From Motiliproteus sp. (GTDB lineage: Bacteria; Pseudomonadota; Gammaproteobacteria; Pseudomonadales; Balneatricaceae), in the NCBI GenBank assembly GCA_026196225.1, contig JAPHRD010000082.1, forward strand, positions 1 through 36,201: DNA of 36,201 nt. The letters run 5' to 3'. The position numbers were made by a program, and so were the translations under genes. The notes beneath the pieces are model-generated. The model was not told the DNA's origin, ran no database searches, and worked only from the letters and a program-made list of their open reading frames with translations. Shown piece after piece: positions 18,322-28,191 of the stretch (its first letter is position 1; the number at the start of each line of letters is the position of its first letter).

Positions 18322-21300
18322 ATGGAACTTAATGAATTTTCCTTGTTTTCAGCCGATGTGCTGACGCTTGTAACTGATGAAAATATTTCCGGATTCAGCA
18401 TTAATCAGCCTATAAGCTTCCATTCATATCATGACGATTGGATGGTTGTTCAGGGAGCTGAGCGTGTTGTTGTTCGATGCAATAAGTCAGAGAAAGACCT
18501 GTTCAGCCGCCTGGTTATGCGTGATCAAACACGCTGGTTGCTGACCGCTCGGCAGAAAAAGAGCTTGCAGATTCAATACTGTGCTCCGGTCGAAGTGTCC
18601 CCAATGGATCTTGAGCTGGGGGTCGACGGGCAGATTGCTGACGACCTGTATACCAAGCAGGAGATTAACGACAACAGTGTTGAACTTGCCTGCCAATGGA
18701 TGTCCGAGCGCTTTGTCGTTAAGGGCCTTACGGAAGGCGACTGGTTGACCATCGCCAGATTCAGCAATAACTCCTCACAGGGAGCCTTTCAATTACTCGG
18801 TAACGGTTGGCGAGCAGATATAGAAAAAACTCCCAATGGAGTCCTGCTGGTAAAGCGCATCACTCAGCATCGGCGGCGCGGAGATGCTTTTTCGCTAATT
18901 ATAGGAAACTTCGTGTTTCGTGATGCTTCGGTTGCAGCGGTATTGAGCAGTGCTAGCCAGCAGGCAGTGCTGAGCGCAGCATTGCGCGATAGCGCCAGTT
19001 ATCTGGAACTTTGGAACCTGTACAACACCAAGGAATGGCAAAATGCGTTAAAACAGGCCGAAACATTAAGGGCCCTGCGTTTCGCTGAGTGTGAAGGTTT
19101 CCAGGACGGCCGGGACAATGCCTGGCGACTAACGCCTAAATCTCAAGATGCGTTTCAGGAGTTTCGTGAGCGCTGGCGCAGCTTAGATCTGACACGATCC
19201 GCCCAAGTAGATTTGGGTAGCGCTCCGCCCGATTGGGCAGAGGAGCTAAGTTGGGACAATTCGGAACAGCCTTTGGCTGAGACGCCCAGAGGCACCATCC
19301 ACTTCGAAAGCAACAGCGTGGTTTTTAGACCTGCATCGAACCGCAAAGATGTAAGGCCTAAGTTCACCGAGGGGTGGCTTTACCTGTCCATGGCGGGCTA
19401 CCGTACCGTTGCCCATCGCAGACAGGCTGCTAAGCAGAGCATAGATTCTGGGAAACGCTTGCCTCAGCTTAAATGGCTACTGGAGGGTATGGCTGTACCG
19501 TCAGAGCGGCGGCGGCCGAAAAAGGGGATGACCCCCTATGCCAGAGAAACATTTAAGGGCGGTAAGCCTACGGATAAGCAAAATCTTGCCCTCGATACCG
19601 CTCTCAATACGCCTGACATCGCCATCCTCATAGGGCCTCCAGGCACAGGTAAAACACAAGTCATTGCTGCCCTGCAGAGGCGCTTGGCTGAAGAAGCCGA
19701 AGATCAAAATATTGCGGGACAGGTGCTTATTAGTAGCTTCCAGCATGACGCCGTAGATAACGCACTAGAGCGCAGTGATGTCTTCAACCTTCCAGGTGTA
19801 AGGGTTGGAGGGAAGCGTGGAAGTAGCGAAGAAGACAACCTTATTGATCCTTGGATTGAAGCTCAAAGGGATCACTTGCAGTCCAAGATTGTGGCTGAGT
19901 ATGCCAAGTATCCAGAGATGGAGCTGATCAAGGGTCTGTCACACAAGCTGGCTTTGGTCCGCATTACACGTTGCTCCCCTGCTGAATTGGCTCAAATCTT
20001 CATTGATGTGCTGGATGTGGCTCGTGAGCTGGAAAGTCATGGTCTGACGCTATCCGCAAGATTGGAGCAGGCGATCGAGGACTACATTGCCGGGCTCCAG
20101 ATTCGTGCACCCAAGCAAAATGGCTGCCTTTCGGATCAAGGCACAATACGTCGTATCCGGGCATTGCGTGTTGAGTCTAGCGCTTTCCAAGACGATGGAG
20201 CTGAGCGCGCCTGGGATTTACTGAGCTGGCTTAAGCGCCAAGGCGAAGCCCCTGATAGTGAACTTTGCAGGGTTCTTGAAGAAGCCTCCGATTGTACTGA
20301 TGCGCCTGAGGCATTGCTTAGCAAGCTTTTCTCTTGGAAGAACACACTGATCGATCACTGCCTGCCTGATTATCGCCCCGCCGAGCTTAAGCACCAACTA
20401 GATGAGGAAGGGTTCAAACTCTTAGATCAGCTCGAACAACATCTTGAGGACAAAGTGCGACAACGCAAGCAAGGGGTTGCATGGGTGCTTGAACAATTGG
20501 CGACGAGTTTGGAGATGGATCGTTTTGCCGCGACGAAAGCTACTGAGGCGTATTCCATGATTGTGGGTGCAACCTGTCAGCAGGCTGCTAGCCGGAAAAT
20601 GGCCAGTCTAAAGTCAGTTGCCGGATTAGATAGTACCGATATTGAGTTTGATACGGTTATTGTCGATGAGGCGGCGCGAGCCAACCCGTTAGACCTGTTT
20701 GTACCCATGTCCATGGCTAGGCGCCGAATCGTGTTAGTCGGGGATGATCGCCAGCTTCCGCATATGCTCGAGCCGGATATTGAAGGCCAGCTGCAGGAAG
20801 AGCACCAGCTTACTGAACAGCAGTTGGCTGCTTTCCGATCCAGCCTTTTCGAGCGGCTGCGAATTCAACTGCAGGAGCTTGAAAAGCTGGATACAAACCG
20901 CCGCGTAGTCATGTTGGATACGCAGTTCCGCATGCACCAAGTCTTAGGAGATTTTATCAGCAAGCAATTCTACGAAGCTGTAGGCATCGGCAAAATACAG
21001 TCGGGCCGCGGAGTAGAAGATTTTGCTTTTGAGCAAAGTTTTTTGAACGCACTTGGATCTCAGGCTGCTTATTACCATTCCAAGGTTTGCCAGTGGATCG
21101 ACATTCCTTCGTCTGCGGGTTCCGACCGAAAAAGGGGAACCAGCAGAATTCGTGAGGTCGAAGCAGACCTTATCGCCAAAGAGGTGAAGCGTTTAATGGA
21201 AGCTGGAGGAGCATCCTTGTCGGTGGGAGTTATAACTTTTTATGCAGCGCAACGTGATTTGATTTTGGAAAAGCTGATTGAGGTTAAAATTGATGGAGTA

Positions 21301-21711
21301 CCCCTTATGAGGCGGAAACAAGAATCCATTGAACCTGATGACTCCTTCAAATGGGCCAAGAAAACCAAGGCTGATGGTTCTGTCACTATGGAGGAGCGCC
21401 TGCGGGTAGGTTCTGTGGATGCGTTCCAGGGCAAGGAGTTTGATATCGTGCTGTTGTCTTGTGTACGTACATATCGGCCGATAAAAGCTGTGCAGCCTCA
21501 GGATGAAGATACCAATGAGACGCGCTTGAATCGTCAATTTGGCTTCCTGCGATTACCCAATCGTATGAACGTAGCTATGAGCCGTCAGCGGCAAATGCTG
21601 ATTTGCGTTGGTGACTCGGCTTTAGCGACCAATCCTGATGCAAAGAATGCAGTACCCTCGTTAGCTGCGTTTTACCAATTGTGTGGAGGCGAGTATGGCA
21701 GTATTCGCTGA
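18322..21711 (+). CDS. UPF1/Dna2-type superfamily 1 helicase
   Basis: This 1129-residue protein has an N-terminal region of about 400 residues with no recognised domain, then a split SF1B helicase. Motif I is GPPGTGKT at 438-445, motif II is DEAA at 782-785, motif III is LVGDDRQLPHM, motif V is SVDAFQGKEFD, and motif VI is in NRMNVAMSRQRQ near 1080. A helical insert of about 300 residues separates motifs I and II, as in AAA_11/AAA_12 proteins. Such helicases unwind DNA or RNA 5' to 3' and are used in defence systems such as Mokosh. It starts 6 bases after the kinase stop, so they are one transcript. No nuclease domain is visible in it. Confidence 0.88.
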   Translation: MELNEFSLFSADVLTLVTDENISGFSINQPISFHSYHDDWMVVQGAERVVVRCNKSEKDLFSRLVMRDQTRWLLTARQKKSLQIQYCAPVEVSPMDLELGVDGQIADDLYTKQEINDNSVELACQWMSERFVVKGLTEGDWLTIARFSNNSSQGAFQLLGNGWRADIEKTPNGVLLVKRITQHRRRGDAFSLIIGNFVFRDASVAAVLSSASQQAVLSAALRDSASYLELWNLYNTKEWQNALKQAETLRALRFAECEGFQDGRDNAWRLTPKSQDAFQEFRERWRSLDLTRSAQVDLGSAPPDWAEELSWDNSEQPLAETPRGTIHFESNSVVFRPASNRKDVRPKFTEGWLYLSMAGYRTVAHRRQAAKQSIDSGKRLPQLKWLLEGMAVPSERRRPKKGMTPYARETFKGGKPTDKQNLALDTALNTPDIAILIGPPGTGKTQVIAALQRRLAEEAEDQNIAGQVLISSFQHDAVDNALERSDVFNLPGVRVGGKRGSSEEDNLIDPWIEAQRDHLQSKIVAEYAKYPEMELIKGLSHKLALVRITRCSPAELAQIFIDVLDVARELESHGLTLSARLEQAIEDYIAGLQIRAPKQNGCLSDQGTIRRIRALRVESSAFQDDGAERAWDLLSWLKRQGEAPDSELCRVLEEASDCTDAPEALLSKLFSWKNTLIDHCLPDYRPAELKHQLDEEGFKLLDQLEQHLEDKVRQRKQGVAWVLEQLATSLEMDRFAATKATEAYSMIVGATCQQAASRKMASLKSVAGLDSTDIEFDTVIVDEAARANPLDLFVPMSMARRRIVLVGDDRQLPHMLEPDIEGQLQEEHQLTEQQLAAFRSSLFERLRIQLQELEKLDTNRRVVMLDTQFRMHQVLGDFISKQFYEAVGIGKIQSGRGVEDFAFEQSFLNALGSQAAYYHSKVCQWIDIPSSAGSDRKRGTSRIREVEADLIAKEVKRLMEAGGASLSVGVITFYAAQRDLILEKLIEVKIDGVPLMRRKQESIEPDDSFKWAKKTKADGSVTMEERLRVGSVDAFQGKEFDIVLLSCVRTYRPIKAVQPQDEDTNETRLNRQFGFLRLPNRMNVAMSRQRQMLICVGDSALATNPDAKNAVPSLAAFYQLCGGEYGSIR

Positions 21712-23185
21712 AGCCGGTCTCTACCTCAAGTATGGTGAGAAACCGTATGGCAACGTGCGCGATTTGCTATGGCCCGTGTTGGTCTATCGTGTTCTTTACC
21801 CTGAAATTCGCCAGCCCGATCTAAACCTGTTCCAGCGAGCGGTATTAGGGCTGCTACGAGCGAAGGTCACTCATGTCGAGTCGATTGCGGAACTGACAGG
21901 ATTGCATGAGGATCTTGTTAAGCTGATTTTCGCCCAAAGCATCAGCAATGGTTGGTTGACGGAGCGGGCGGATACCTTAACCGAAAAGGGCGTTCGTGTT
22001 TTGGAAGGGGAGGAAGACGCTAGTGCGAATCTCAAAGCTGGCTATCTCTTCCAAGATGCGATTAGTGGTAACTTTTGGCCTCGTTTCGAAACACAGTTAA
22101 ATGATATTGCTGCAAAAGACCCTCAAGCTCGTTTTCCGGAGTTTTTAGGGGAAAGAAAGACCGGCAAGCCGCAGCGGCCCTTTGTGATTAATGCCTCAAA
22201 AGCCCCGCTATCTGCCCTCGACAGTCAGATGCTAATGCGCGCCTACACAGAGTATCGAAATGACTACCGCGCATCTCAACAGTTATATGGAACGCCTGAT
22301 CTACCCGAACAAGTAAAGTTGCAGGGCGTGCAGTTTTTGGACGCGAGCCCCCTGTCCGCGCGGGTGTTGGTATGGGTGACGCCAGGCGAGAGTGGCGTGC
22401 ACCTCTGGTCCGTCAAAGACCCTTTAGATCTTCGAGATGAGGCCTGGTGGCTCGATGACAGCTTGCAACAGCTGGTGAGCAAAGATAGCAATCTTCTTAG
22501 CAAGCTTTCTGGTTTGGTCGATAAGCCTCAAAAAGAAAACCAGACGGTCGAACAGTGGCTTTCAGCCATCAAGAATGACATTGATTTAAGAGTTTTAATC
22601 GAATTCCCCTGGGTAGAGTCCCAGCCCGATATCAAGCATTACTTGGCCGGCCTGTTGGAACGACGTGAAAAACTAGCGCAAGGCCAAACGGGTAGTAACG
22701 ACCTTGAAGCGGCGGTGATGGAGAGTCAGAAGCTTTTAGAAGTGCTGATGCAATGGCTGATCAGGGAGTTTCCTGCTGATACAGGTCAGCTACCCAAGAA
22801 AGCGCAATATGACCGTCAGCTTAACCAAAAAATACTTGCGGCCCTTCAGGTTCCAGCATTTAGCGATGGAGTGATCCAGATACTATCTGGACAAAACTTA
22901 ACACAGGTTATCAGAGCCTGCTCAAGTCCCGTTAGTTCGGTCAAAGCGCTGCTGTTTGCTGCGGCTCTCGGGGTGCTTAACCATCCACAACATCCTTTGA
23001 GAATCCTTTCTGGGGACCAATTACAGCTGGATAAATTGTTAGAGCTGGCCAACCTGAGAAACCCAAGTAGTCACGCACAAAGCAAATATACCGGTAGGCA
23101 GGTTATCCAACTAACCCCTGAGCTGGTACAGCAACAGATTCAGTATGCACTGAACTTTATCGAATATTTCAAGGAATGGATGTAA
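21695..23185 (+). CDS. Unknown protein with winged-helix N-terminus and HEPN-like C-terminus
   Basis: I do not recognise this 496-residue protein as a named family. ATG 21695 is preferred, with GGAGG a few bases upstream, inside the helicase 3' end. Residues about 40-95 look like a winged helix (LGLLRAKVTHVESIAELTGL). The last 180 residues are helical and include LANLRNPSSHAQS, with R455-N456-x3-H460 matching the R-N/D/H-x3-H active-site motif of HEPN RNases. A HEPN-type RNase would be a plausible toxic effector in this operon. The motif is short, so this needs structural support. The 3' end overlaps the next gene at TAATG. Confidence 0.6.
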   Translation: MAVFAEAGLYLKYGEKPYGNVRDLLWPVLVYRVLYPEIRQPDLNLFQRAVLGLLRAKVTHVESIAELTGLHEDLVKLIFAQSISNGWLTERADTLTEKGVRVLEGEEDASANLKAGYLFQDAISGNFWPRFETQLNDIAAKDPQARFPEFLGERKTGKPQRPFVINASKAPLSALDSQMLMRAYTEYRNDYRASQQLYGTPDLPEQVKLQGVQFLDASPLSARVLVWVTPGESGVHLWSVKDPLDLRDEAWWLDDSLQQLVSKDSNLLSKLSGLVDKPQKENQTVEQWLSAIKNDIDLRVLIEFPWVESQPDIKHYLAGLLERREKLAQGQTGSNDLEAAVMESQKLLEVLMQWLIREFPADTGQLPKKAQYDRQLNQKILAALQVPAFSDGVIQILSGQNLTQVIRACSSPVSSVKALLFAAALGVLNHPQHPLRILSGDQLQLDKLLELANLRNPSSHAQSKYTGRQVIQLTPELVQQQIQYALNFIEYFKEWM

Positions 23186-25644
23186 TGATAAAAACGAAGG
23201 AACGCAGAAAGCAAAACAGAAAACCTCAAGTCACAACGCAGGTTGTGCAGCAATCAAGCAATAAAGTCCTGCTCCAGAAACTGTTGCCGAGCTTTACCGC
23301 TTCATTTGAGACCGTCTCCAAGGTTTATCAAGCGTCCAATATGAACTTGGAAATACCGGTTGATAACGAGCTTCTTAGAAGCCTTGTTGACCGAGTGCAT
23401 GACGATGATGCAAAAGCCTTTGCCGCATGGATCGAGCGCTTTGCTGAAGTCTGTAAGGATCTGGGTAAATACCAGGGCAAACTGCATGAGGAGTATGCTG
23501 CCCGCTGGGAGCAAACCAACAGTTTAGGTCAGATGTTTGAAGCTAGAGAGCTCGAGTTAGCGGCACAACAGGCTGAGCTGGAGCAGAGGGACAAGAGCCT
23601 TGAGCACCGGGAAATAACGCTGGCGCATGAAGAGTCGCAGCAAGTACAAAAAAACAGTGAATTGCTTAACAGGGATCGCGAAATTAAGCGGCGTGAAATT
23701 AATGCGGACGCTGACTTTGCCGAGCAGAATATGCAGGCGTTGCGTGCTCTTGAAGAGCGACAGAAAGTACTTAAAAAAGAGCACGAAACCTTGTTGGAGA
23801 AGTTACAGGGAGAAAAGCAAACGCTGGATGGTGAAATCCGTAAGGCGGCGAGGCAGCTCGCTGAGATCAAATACAACTGCAGTGAGGCGGAAATAGAGCG
23901 GGTACAGAAGCTCGATGAACGGGAATACGAGCTTAATCAGCAGCAAAGAAAGGTAGATACGTCCCGGTCCCGAATGGACAGAGAATGGGCTGATTTGAAA
24001 GAGGCGAAGAATGATTACCAGCAGTCGGTTGCCGATGAAATGGCGCTGGAACGCAATGCTCATCGGGATGAAGTGTCGAAGCTGAATGACAAACTGGAGA
24101 ATGCGTGGTCGAAAGTTCAGGATCTGAAGGATCAGTTGGCCGATTTACGTGAGCTTAGAGCTGCGCTGGGTGAGCAGTCTGCTGGGGATATTATTGACCA
24201 GTTGGCCAGCTTGCGAGAACAAAACAGGGATCTGCGAAGAAGTCTCGATCAGTCCGATACTGCTGAGGTGCAGCAGGAAAATGAATATTTACGTAATAGG
24301 GTCGCGGACCTAGAACGTGATATTGCGGATATGCGCCCTGAGCTGGATAAGGTTCATAGAGAGTTGTCTGTAAAACGTGTCTCCGCAACAGAGCTTGAAG
24401 CCGTTGCGCGAGAAAAAAGAGTGCTGGAGCAGCATAAGAATACCCTCTCAGTTCATATTGATGATCTTGAAAGCCGCATTGATCAACTGACTAATGCGCA
24501 GAAGACCCAGACGCCATTCCCTGCTATGTCGCTGATGGATTCAGATAAGGATTATCGCTCCAGGATGGAGCAGGAAGATGTTCCGGGTCTCAAACAATTT
24601 GCGGTTGAGCTGCAGCATCGTATTGCGCATGCAGAAGACAAAGTCCGGTTGTACTATCCGCTGGAAGATATTCGTATCTTGCTGGGTGGACTCGCAATGA
24701 GCCAGCTTCATGTCTTTCAGGGTATTAGTGGTACGGGCAAGACTAGCTTGGCAAAGGCTTTTGCTAAAGCCATGGGAGGCTCCTGCACTGACATTGCTGT
24801 GCAGGCAGGGTGGCGTGACAGGGATGATTTGCTGGGGCACTACAACGCATTTGAGCGACGTTTTTACGAAAAAGATACTCTCCAGGCACTGTATAAAGCG
24901 CAAACACCACGCTGGGAGGATTCCTGTAACGTAGTGCTTCTCGACGAGATGAATTTATCCAGGCCGGAACAATATTTTGCAGAATTTCTTTCTGCTCTTG
25001 AAAAAAACAATCCTGATGAGCGGCTTATCAGCCTGTCTGAAACGGCGTTGCCTAATGCGCCAGCCATGCTCAGGGACGGGCGTAAAATTTTGGTGCCATC
25101 CAATGTTTGGTTCATAGGTACAGCCAATCACGATGAAACAACGAGTGAACTGGCTGATAAGACTTACGACCGTGCGCATGTAATGACTCTGCCAAAGCAA
25201 GATCATCGTTTTGAAATTCAACAGATGAATGAAACGAGCTATTCATTCAGATCTTTGCAAAGGGCTTTTGATAAGGCTTGTACGACTCACAAGGCGGCTA
25301 TCAGCAAGCTACTAGACGGGTTGACAGAGCATGATTTCACCAAGCAGTTGGAAAGTCATTTTGGATTGGGCTGGGGTAACCGCTTTGAGAAGCAGGCACT
25401 GCGTTTTGTTCCTGTGATGCTGGAAACGGGGGCGAGCAGTGGTCAAGCACTTGATCACTTACTGTCGACTCGGGTGATGCGTGCCGGAAAGGTTACGGGT
25501 CGGTATGACGTTGTAGCGGATGATCTTCGTAAGCTTCAGGGCGCTTTGGAAAACTTCTGGATGAGTACAAACCTGGATGGAGCTCCTGATAAATCCATCT
25601 GCCTTCTTGAGAGCGATATCCGACGCTTGGAGGGTGGGGTCTAA
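23185..25644 (+). CDS. Coiled-coil McrB-like AAA+ ATPase
   Basis: The protein has 819 residues from ATG 23185, overlapping the upstream stop and preceded by AAGGA; ATG 23176 is an alternative. Residues about 110-460 form a very long coiled coil rich in Glu, Gln, Lys and Arg. The AAA+ domain has Walker A GISGTGKT at 513-520, Walker B LLDEMNLSRPE at 585-595 and a GTANHDETT sensor segment, all typical of McrB. McrB assembles into hexamers that drive the McrC nuclease, and the next gene is the McrC-like partner. Unlike E. coli McrB, the N-terminus is coiled coil rather than a methylcytosine-binding domain, so target recognition must differ. Confidence 0.85.
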   Translation: MIKTKERRKQNRKPQVTTQVVQQSSNKVLLQKLLPSFTASFETVSKVYQASNMNLEIPVDNELLRSLVDRVHDDDAKAFAAWIERFAEVCKDLGKYQGKLHEEYAARWEQTNSLGQMFEARELELAAQQAELEQRDKSLEHREITLAHEESQQVQKNSELLNRDREIKRREINADADFAEQNMQALRALEERQKVLKKEHETLLEKLQGEKQTLDGEIRKAARQLAEIKYNCSEAEIERVQKLDEREYELNQQQRKVDTSRSRMDREWADLKEAKNDYQQSVADEMALERNAHRDEVSKLNDKLENAWSKVQDLKDQLADLRELRAALGEQSAGDIIDQLASLREQNRDLRRSLDQSDTAEVQQENEYLRNRVADLERDIADMRPELDKVHRELSVKRVSATELEAVAREKRVLEQHKNTLSVHIDDLESRIDQLTNAQKTQTPFPAMSLMDSDKDYRSRMEQEDVPGLKQFAVELQHRIAHAEDKVRLYYPLEDIRILLGGLAMSQLHVFQGISGTGKTSLAKAFAKAMGGSCTDIAVQAGWRDRDDLLGHYNAFERRFYEKDTLQALYKAQTPRWEDSCNVVLLDEMNLSRPEQYFAEFLSALEKNNPDERLISLSETALPNAPAMLRDGRKILVPSNVWFIGTANHDETTSELADKTYDRAHVMTLPKQDHRFEIQQMNETSYSFRSLQRAFDKACTTHKAAISKLLDGLTEHDFTKQLESHFGLGWGNRFEKQALRFVPVMLETGASSGQALDHLLSTRVMRAGKVTGRYDVVADDLRKLQGALENFWMSTNLDGAPDKSICLLESDIRRLEGGV

Positions 25645-27485
25645 TGTGGCTCGACAGACTCTTGGGTGAGACGCTTAGCACTCCTCCTGCTAGTGTTGAT
25701 AACGGGCGCTACTGGACTGATGCCTTAAGCATTACCTTTAACGGGCAAGCCAAAGCTGTAAGTGGCGTATTGGTTTCAGATGGATCCGAGTCTTTTCAGC
25801 TAGGGCGTACGGCCCATAAGTTTGTAGCCCCTGACAGGTCGCTAGAGGAAGATGTGGAACAGTTTTCCAAAGTGATTGAAACTTTGGATCAAGACGTTAC
25901 TCACAGCGAGCGACTCATTTCTCCATTGATGCCGGCAGCAGTAATTGATGATCAAAGCCATCTGCTTCCGTTTGAAAATAAGCTCTTTGAGGTGCTCAAT
26001 AAAGGCCATTTTCACCAGATATCTTTGCGTCCTAGAATGGATCTTCATTATGAGGATGAGGTTACGGATATCTCACGAGCCAAACGCCTTGCAAAGGGAG
26101 CCTTGGTTCATCTGGCTTCGCATTCAGAGCACTGGCAACGCCAAACGCTCAGCGGCGTAATCCCTAAGAAGGTGTTGGCTCGGTTTAGTGAAGATGATTT
26201 CAGCATTTACGAAAATCGAGTTTACGCCCGCCTTTTAGACGACATTGAAAGGCATCTGCGCAAACGTATTCGTGGCTTAAAGAAGCTACAGGCGACACTG
26301 ATGGACGCGCAGGAGTTTTATCAAACGCCTGATCGTAACCACCGTCTGACAACCGCTATTTGCAACCTTTGGGGTCAGACTTTTGATGAAGCCGAAACCA
26401 ATAAAGCGGCCAGTCTTTTAGAACATTCGCTTAATACGCTGGGGGCTATGCTCAAGACCGTAACCGGTTTGAAACAAACGGGGTTGTATCAGCGTGTGCA
26501 GCGAAATGCTTTTGTAGGTAGTTCGTTACATCTCACCAATATTCTTGGTCATGACAGTCATTATCGCCATCTGGCTATTCTTTGGGATATGTTGGGCAAG
26601 GTAAACAGTAATGGCCGTAAGACCCCAGAAGAGCGATACGAAAGAAACCAGCAACTGGCTATAGCGTACTCAGGGTATGCGGGACTCGCTTTACGCCATG
26701 CTTTGCAGCCTTATATGTCCGGAAGTTACGAGGCAAAATGGGCGGGCAGAACACTCAAACTTAAGCAAGAAGGGCTGGAGTGGGCGCTAACAAGTTCGAT
26801 ACCTGACGTTGAGAAGGCTAAGGACAAAGAACTGTTAAAAGTAGTCCCTTGGTTCGGTTTCACAAGATCTCATCTAGACGTGCCAAACCATGAAGCCAGT
26901 GACGATAACTGTACGCGTATAATTGCTTGGCCAGCAATGGATCAGGTAAGCGACCATTCAGCACTGGACGGAAATTGGGTGGCTCTGTCTCCATTTGATC
27001 TCTATTGCGTGGAGCGTTTTGGGTATCTGGTTGATCGTCTATTGTCTAGCCATGTAATTAAAGACTTTGGCCAACCGCTTACCAAAATACCAAGTAACGT
27101 TTTAGCATTCTCCGGTAGAGATCATACGCAAGCGTTACATACCGACAGCGCAAAGAACCTTTTGGTTGTTCGCGAGGCGTTGCCGGACAAGCTGTTTGCA
27201 GATCTTAGACAGGCTTTAATCGATAGTAATGCGATCCAACAGGCGGCCAAACTACACCTACGGCAGCAAGAGATTATTGCCCTTCAAACCTGTCCCGTTT
27301 GCTCTGCCAGGGTGACCCTTCATTTCCAGCAGCCATCGGGTTTCCGGGCTAACTGTGATAATTGTCGGACTGAGCGTTACTTCCGTGATCAAGGGAATAG
27401 GTTTGTGTTCGAGCAAAAACTAGAGGCCAAGATAGATTTCCGTACTACAGGTCGCAGATCGTTTTCATGTTGCTGGACTGCTTGA
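25644..27485 (+). CDS. DUF2357/McrC-like protein with C-terminal zinc ribbon
   Basis: This 613-residue protein starts at ATG 25644, overlapping the ATPase stop. It resembles DUF2357 proteins that pair with McrB-type ATPases. A YENRVYARLL motif (E190, N191) sits in the middle of the protein, as in McrC-related proteins. A zinc ribbon near the end uses Cys550, Cys553, Cys571 and Cys574. No clear PD-(D/E)XK catalytic triad was found within it. The last residues, after FRTTGRRSF, look off-family (SCCWTA), so the 3' end may be frameshifted or truncated. The broken nuclease just downstream may once have been its partner or tail. Confidence 0.78.
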   Translation: MWLDRLLGETLSTPPASVDNGRYWTDALSITFNGQAKAVSGVLVSDGSESFQLGRTAHKFVAPDRSLEEDVEQFSKVIETLDQDVTHSERLISPLMPAAVIDDQSHLLPFENKLFEVLNKGHFHQISLRPRMDLHYEDEVTDISRAKRLAKGALVHLASHSEHWQRQTLSGVIPKKVLARFSEDDFSIYENRVYARLLDDIERHLRKRIRGLKKLQATLMDAQEFYQTPDRNHRLTTAICNLWGQTFDEAETNKAASLLEHSLNTLGAMLKTVTGLKQTGLYQRVQRNAFVGSSLHLTNILGHDSHYRHLAILWDMLGKVNSNGRKTPEERYERNQQLAIAYSGYAGLALRHALQPYMSGSYEAKWAGRTLKLKQEGLEWALTSSIPDVEKAKDKELLKVVPWFGFTRSHLDVPNHEASDDNCTRIIAWPAMDQVSDHSALDGNWVALSPFDLYCVERFGYLVDRLLSSHVIKDFGQPLTKIPSNVLAFSGRDHTQALHTDSAKNLLVVREALPDKLFADLRQALIDSNAIQQAAKLHLRQQEIIALQTCPVCSARVTLHFQQPSGFRANCDNCRTERYFRDQGNRFVFEQKLEAKIDFRTTGRRSFSCCWTA

Positions 27486-27547
27486 ATAGGCAGATAGAAG
27501 GCTAGGGAAATGGCATGCTTGAGCAAGCAATGGTCGCTGTATATTAA

Positions 27548-27862
27548 ATATGGACTTTCGATAAAACCAAGGTCGTTCAACACGGGCAGCCGGCCTGGTT
27601 GGGTAGGCAGCATTTTTATATCTGGTTTCCCCACTGGAAGATTGCGGTCGAGTATCACGGTCAACAGCACTTTGAGCCCATTGAGTTCTTTGGGGGCGAA
27701 GAGGCCTTTAAGAAGACCGTTGAACGCGACAAACGGAAGGAAAGTCTAGCTAAAAATCACGGTGTAAAATTGTTCGTTGTGACTGAGGGCGATGACCAGG
27801 ATGATCTGGCGCAGCAGGTTTACGCTATAGCATCTCGTAAGGTTGCAGCCCCCGAAGTCTGA
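27548..27862 (+). pseudogene. Remnant of a Vsr/PD-(D/E)XK-like nuclease
   Basis: The frame opens at 27548, right after an in-frame stop, and has no good start; TTG 27599 is the first possible one. The residues PAWLGRQHFYIWFP, then AVEYHGQQHFEPIEFFGG and TVERDKRKESL, match the conserved end of small nucleases that usually follow a longer N-terminal part. E and the acidic/Lys residues of the catalytic core are present. The missing 5' portion and the adjacent DUF2357 stop suggest deletion or frameshift. A short functional protein from TTG 27599 cannot be excluded. Confidence 0.6.
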
Positions 27863-28191
27863 TTCCGGTGATTCAATGTGGATGGTATCCACGGCCTGCC
27901 GCTTGCTGAATAGTTTTTTAATGCAGGCAACTTGCCGCCCTCCACGATACGCTGGCGACTCAGACTCAATTGCATTGAGTTAGCTATGCCGATCGTTCAT
28001 ATTACTGCTCATCCGTCGGCGATCGAGCGTATCGCGAATCAGTGAAGCATTACTGCAATTGCTTCCCAGCCCCTACGACCGCTTTCTACAACAAAGTGGA
28101 CATGGCTAACTAAAACGAACACCGGATTTCGAAATCGCATATGAGGACGGCCGAATCAAAATCTTTGACTCACTGATTGCGAAATAAAACG
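27863..28191. other. Intergenic region between the McrC-like operon and the ABC-3C genes
   Basis: This 329-base stretch holds no convincing gene. A short frame ends in FEIAYEDGRIKIFDSLIAK at about 28125-28187, possibly a remnant. No -24/-12 site with correct spacing was found, and no clear sigma-70 promoter or terminator is obvious. It probably contains the promoter of the ABC-3C genes. Confidence 0.5.

Noticed and set aside
27863-28191. -24/-12 promoter before the ABC-3C genes
   Set aside because: TGG and TGC pairs are present but none has the required spacing.
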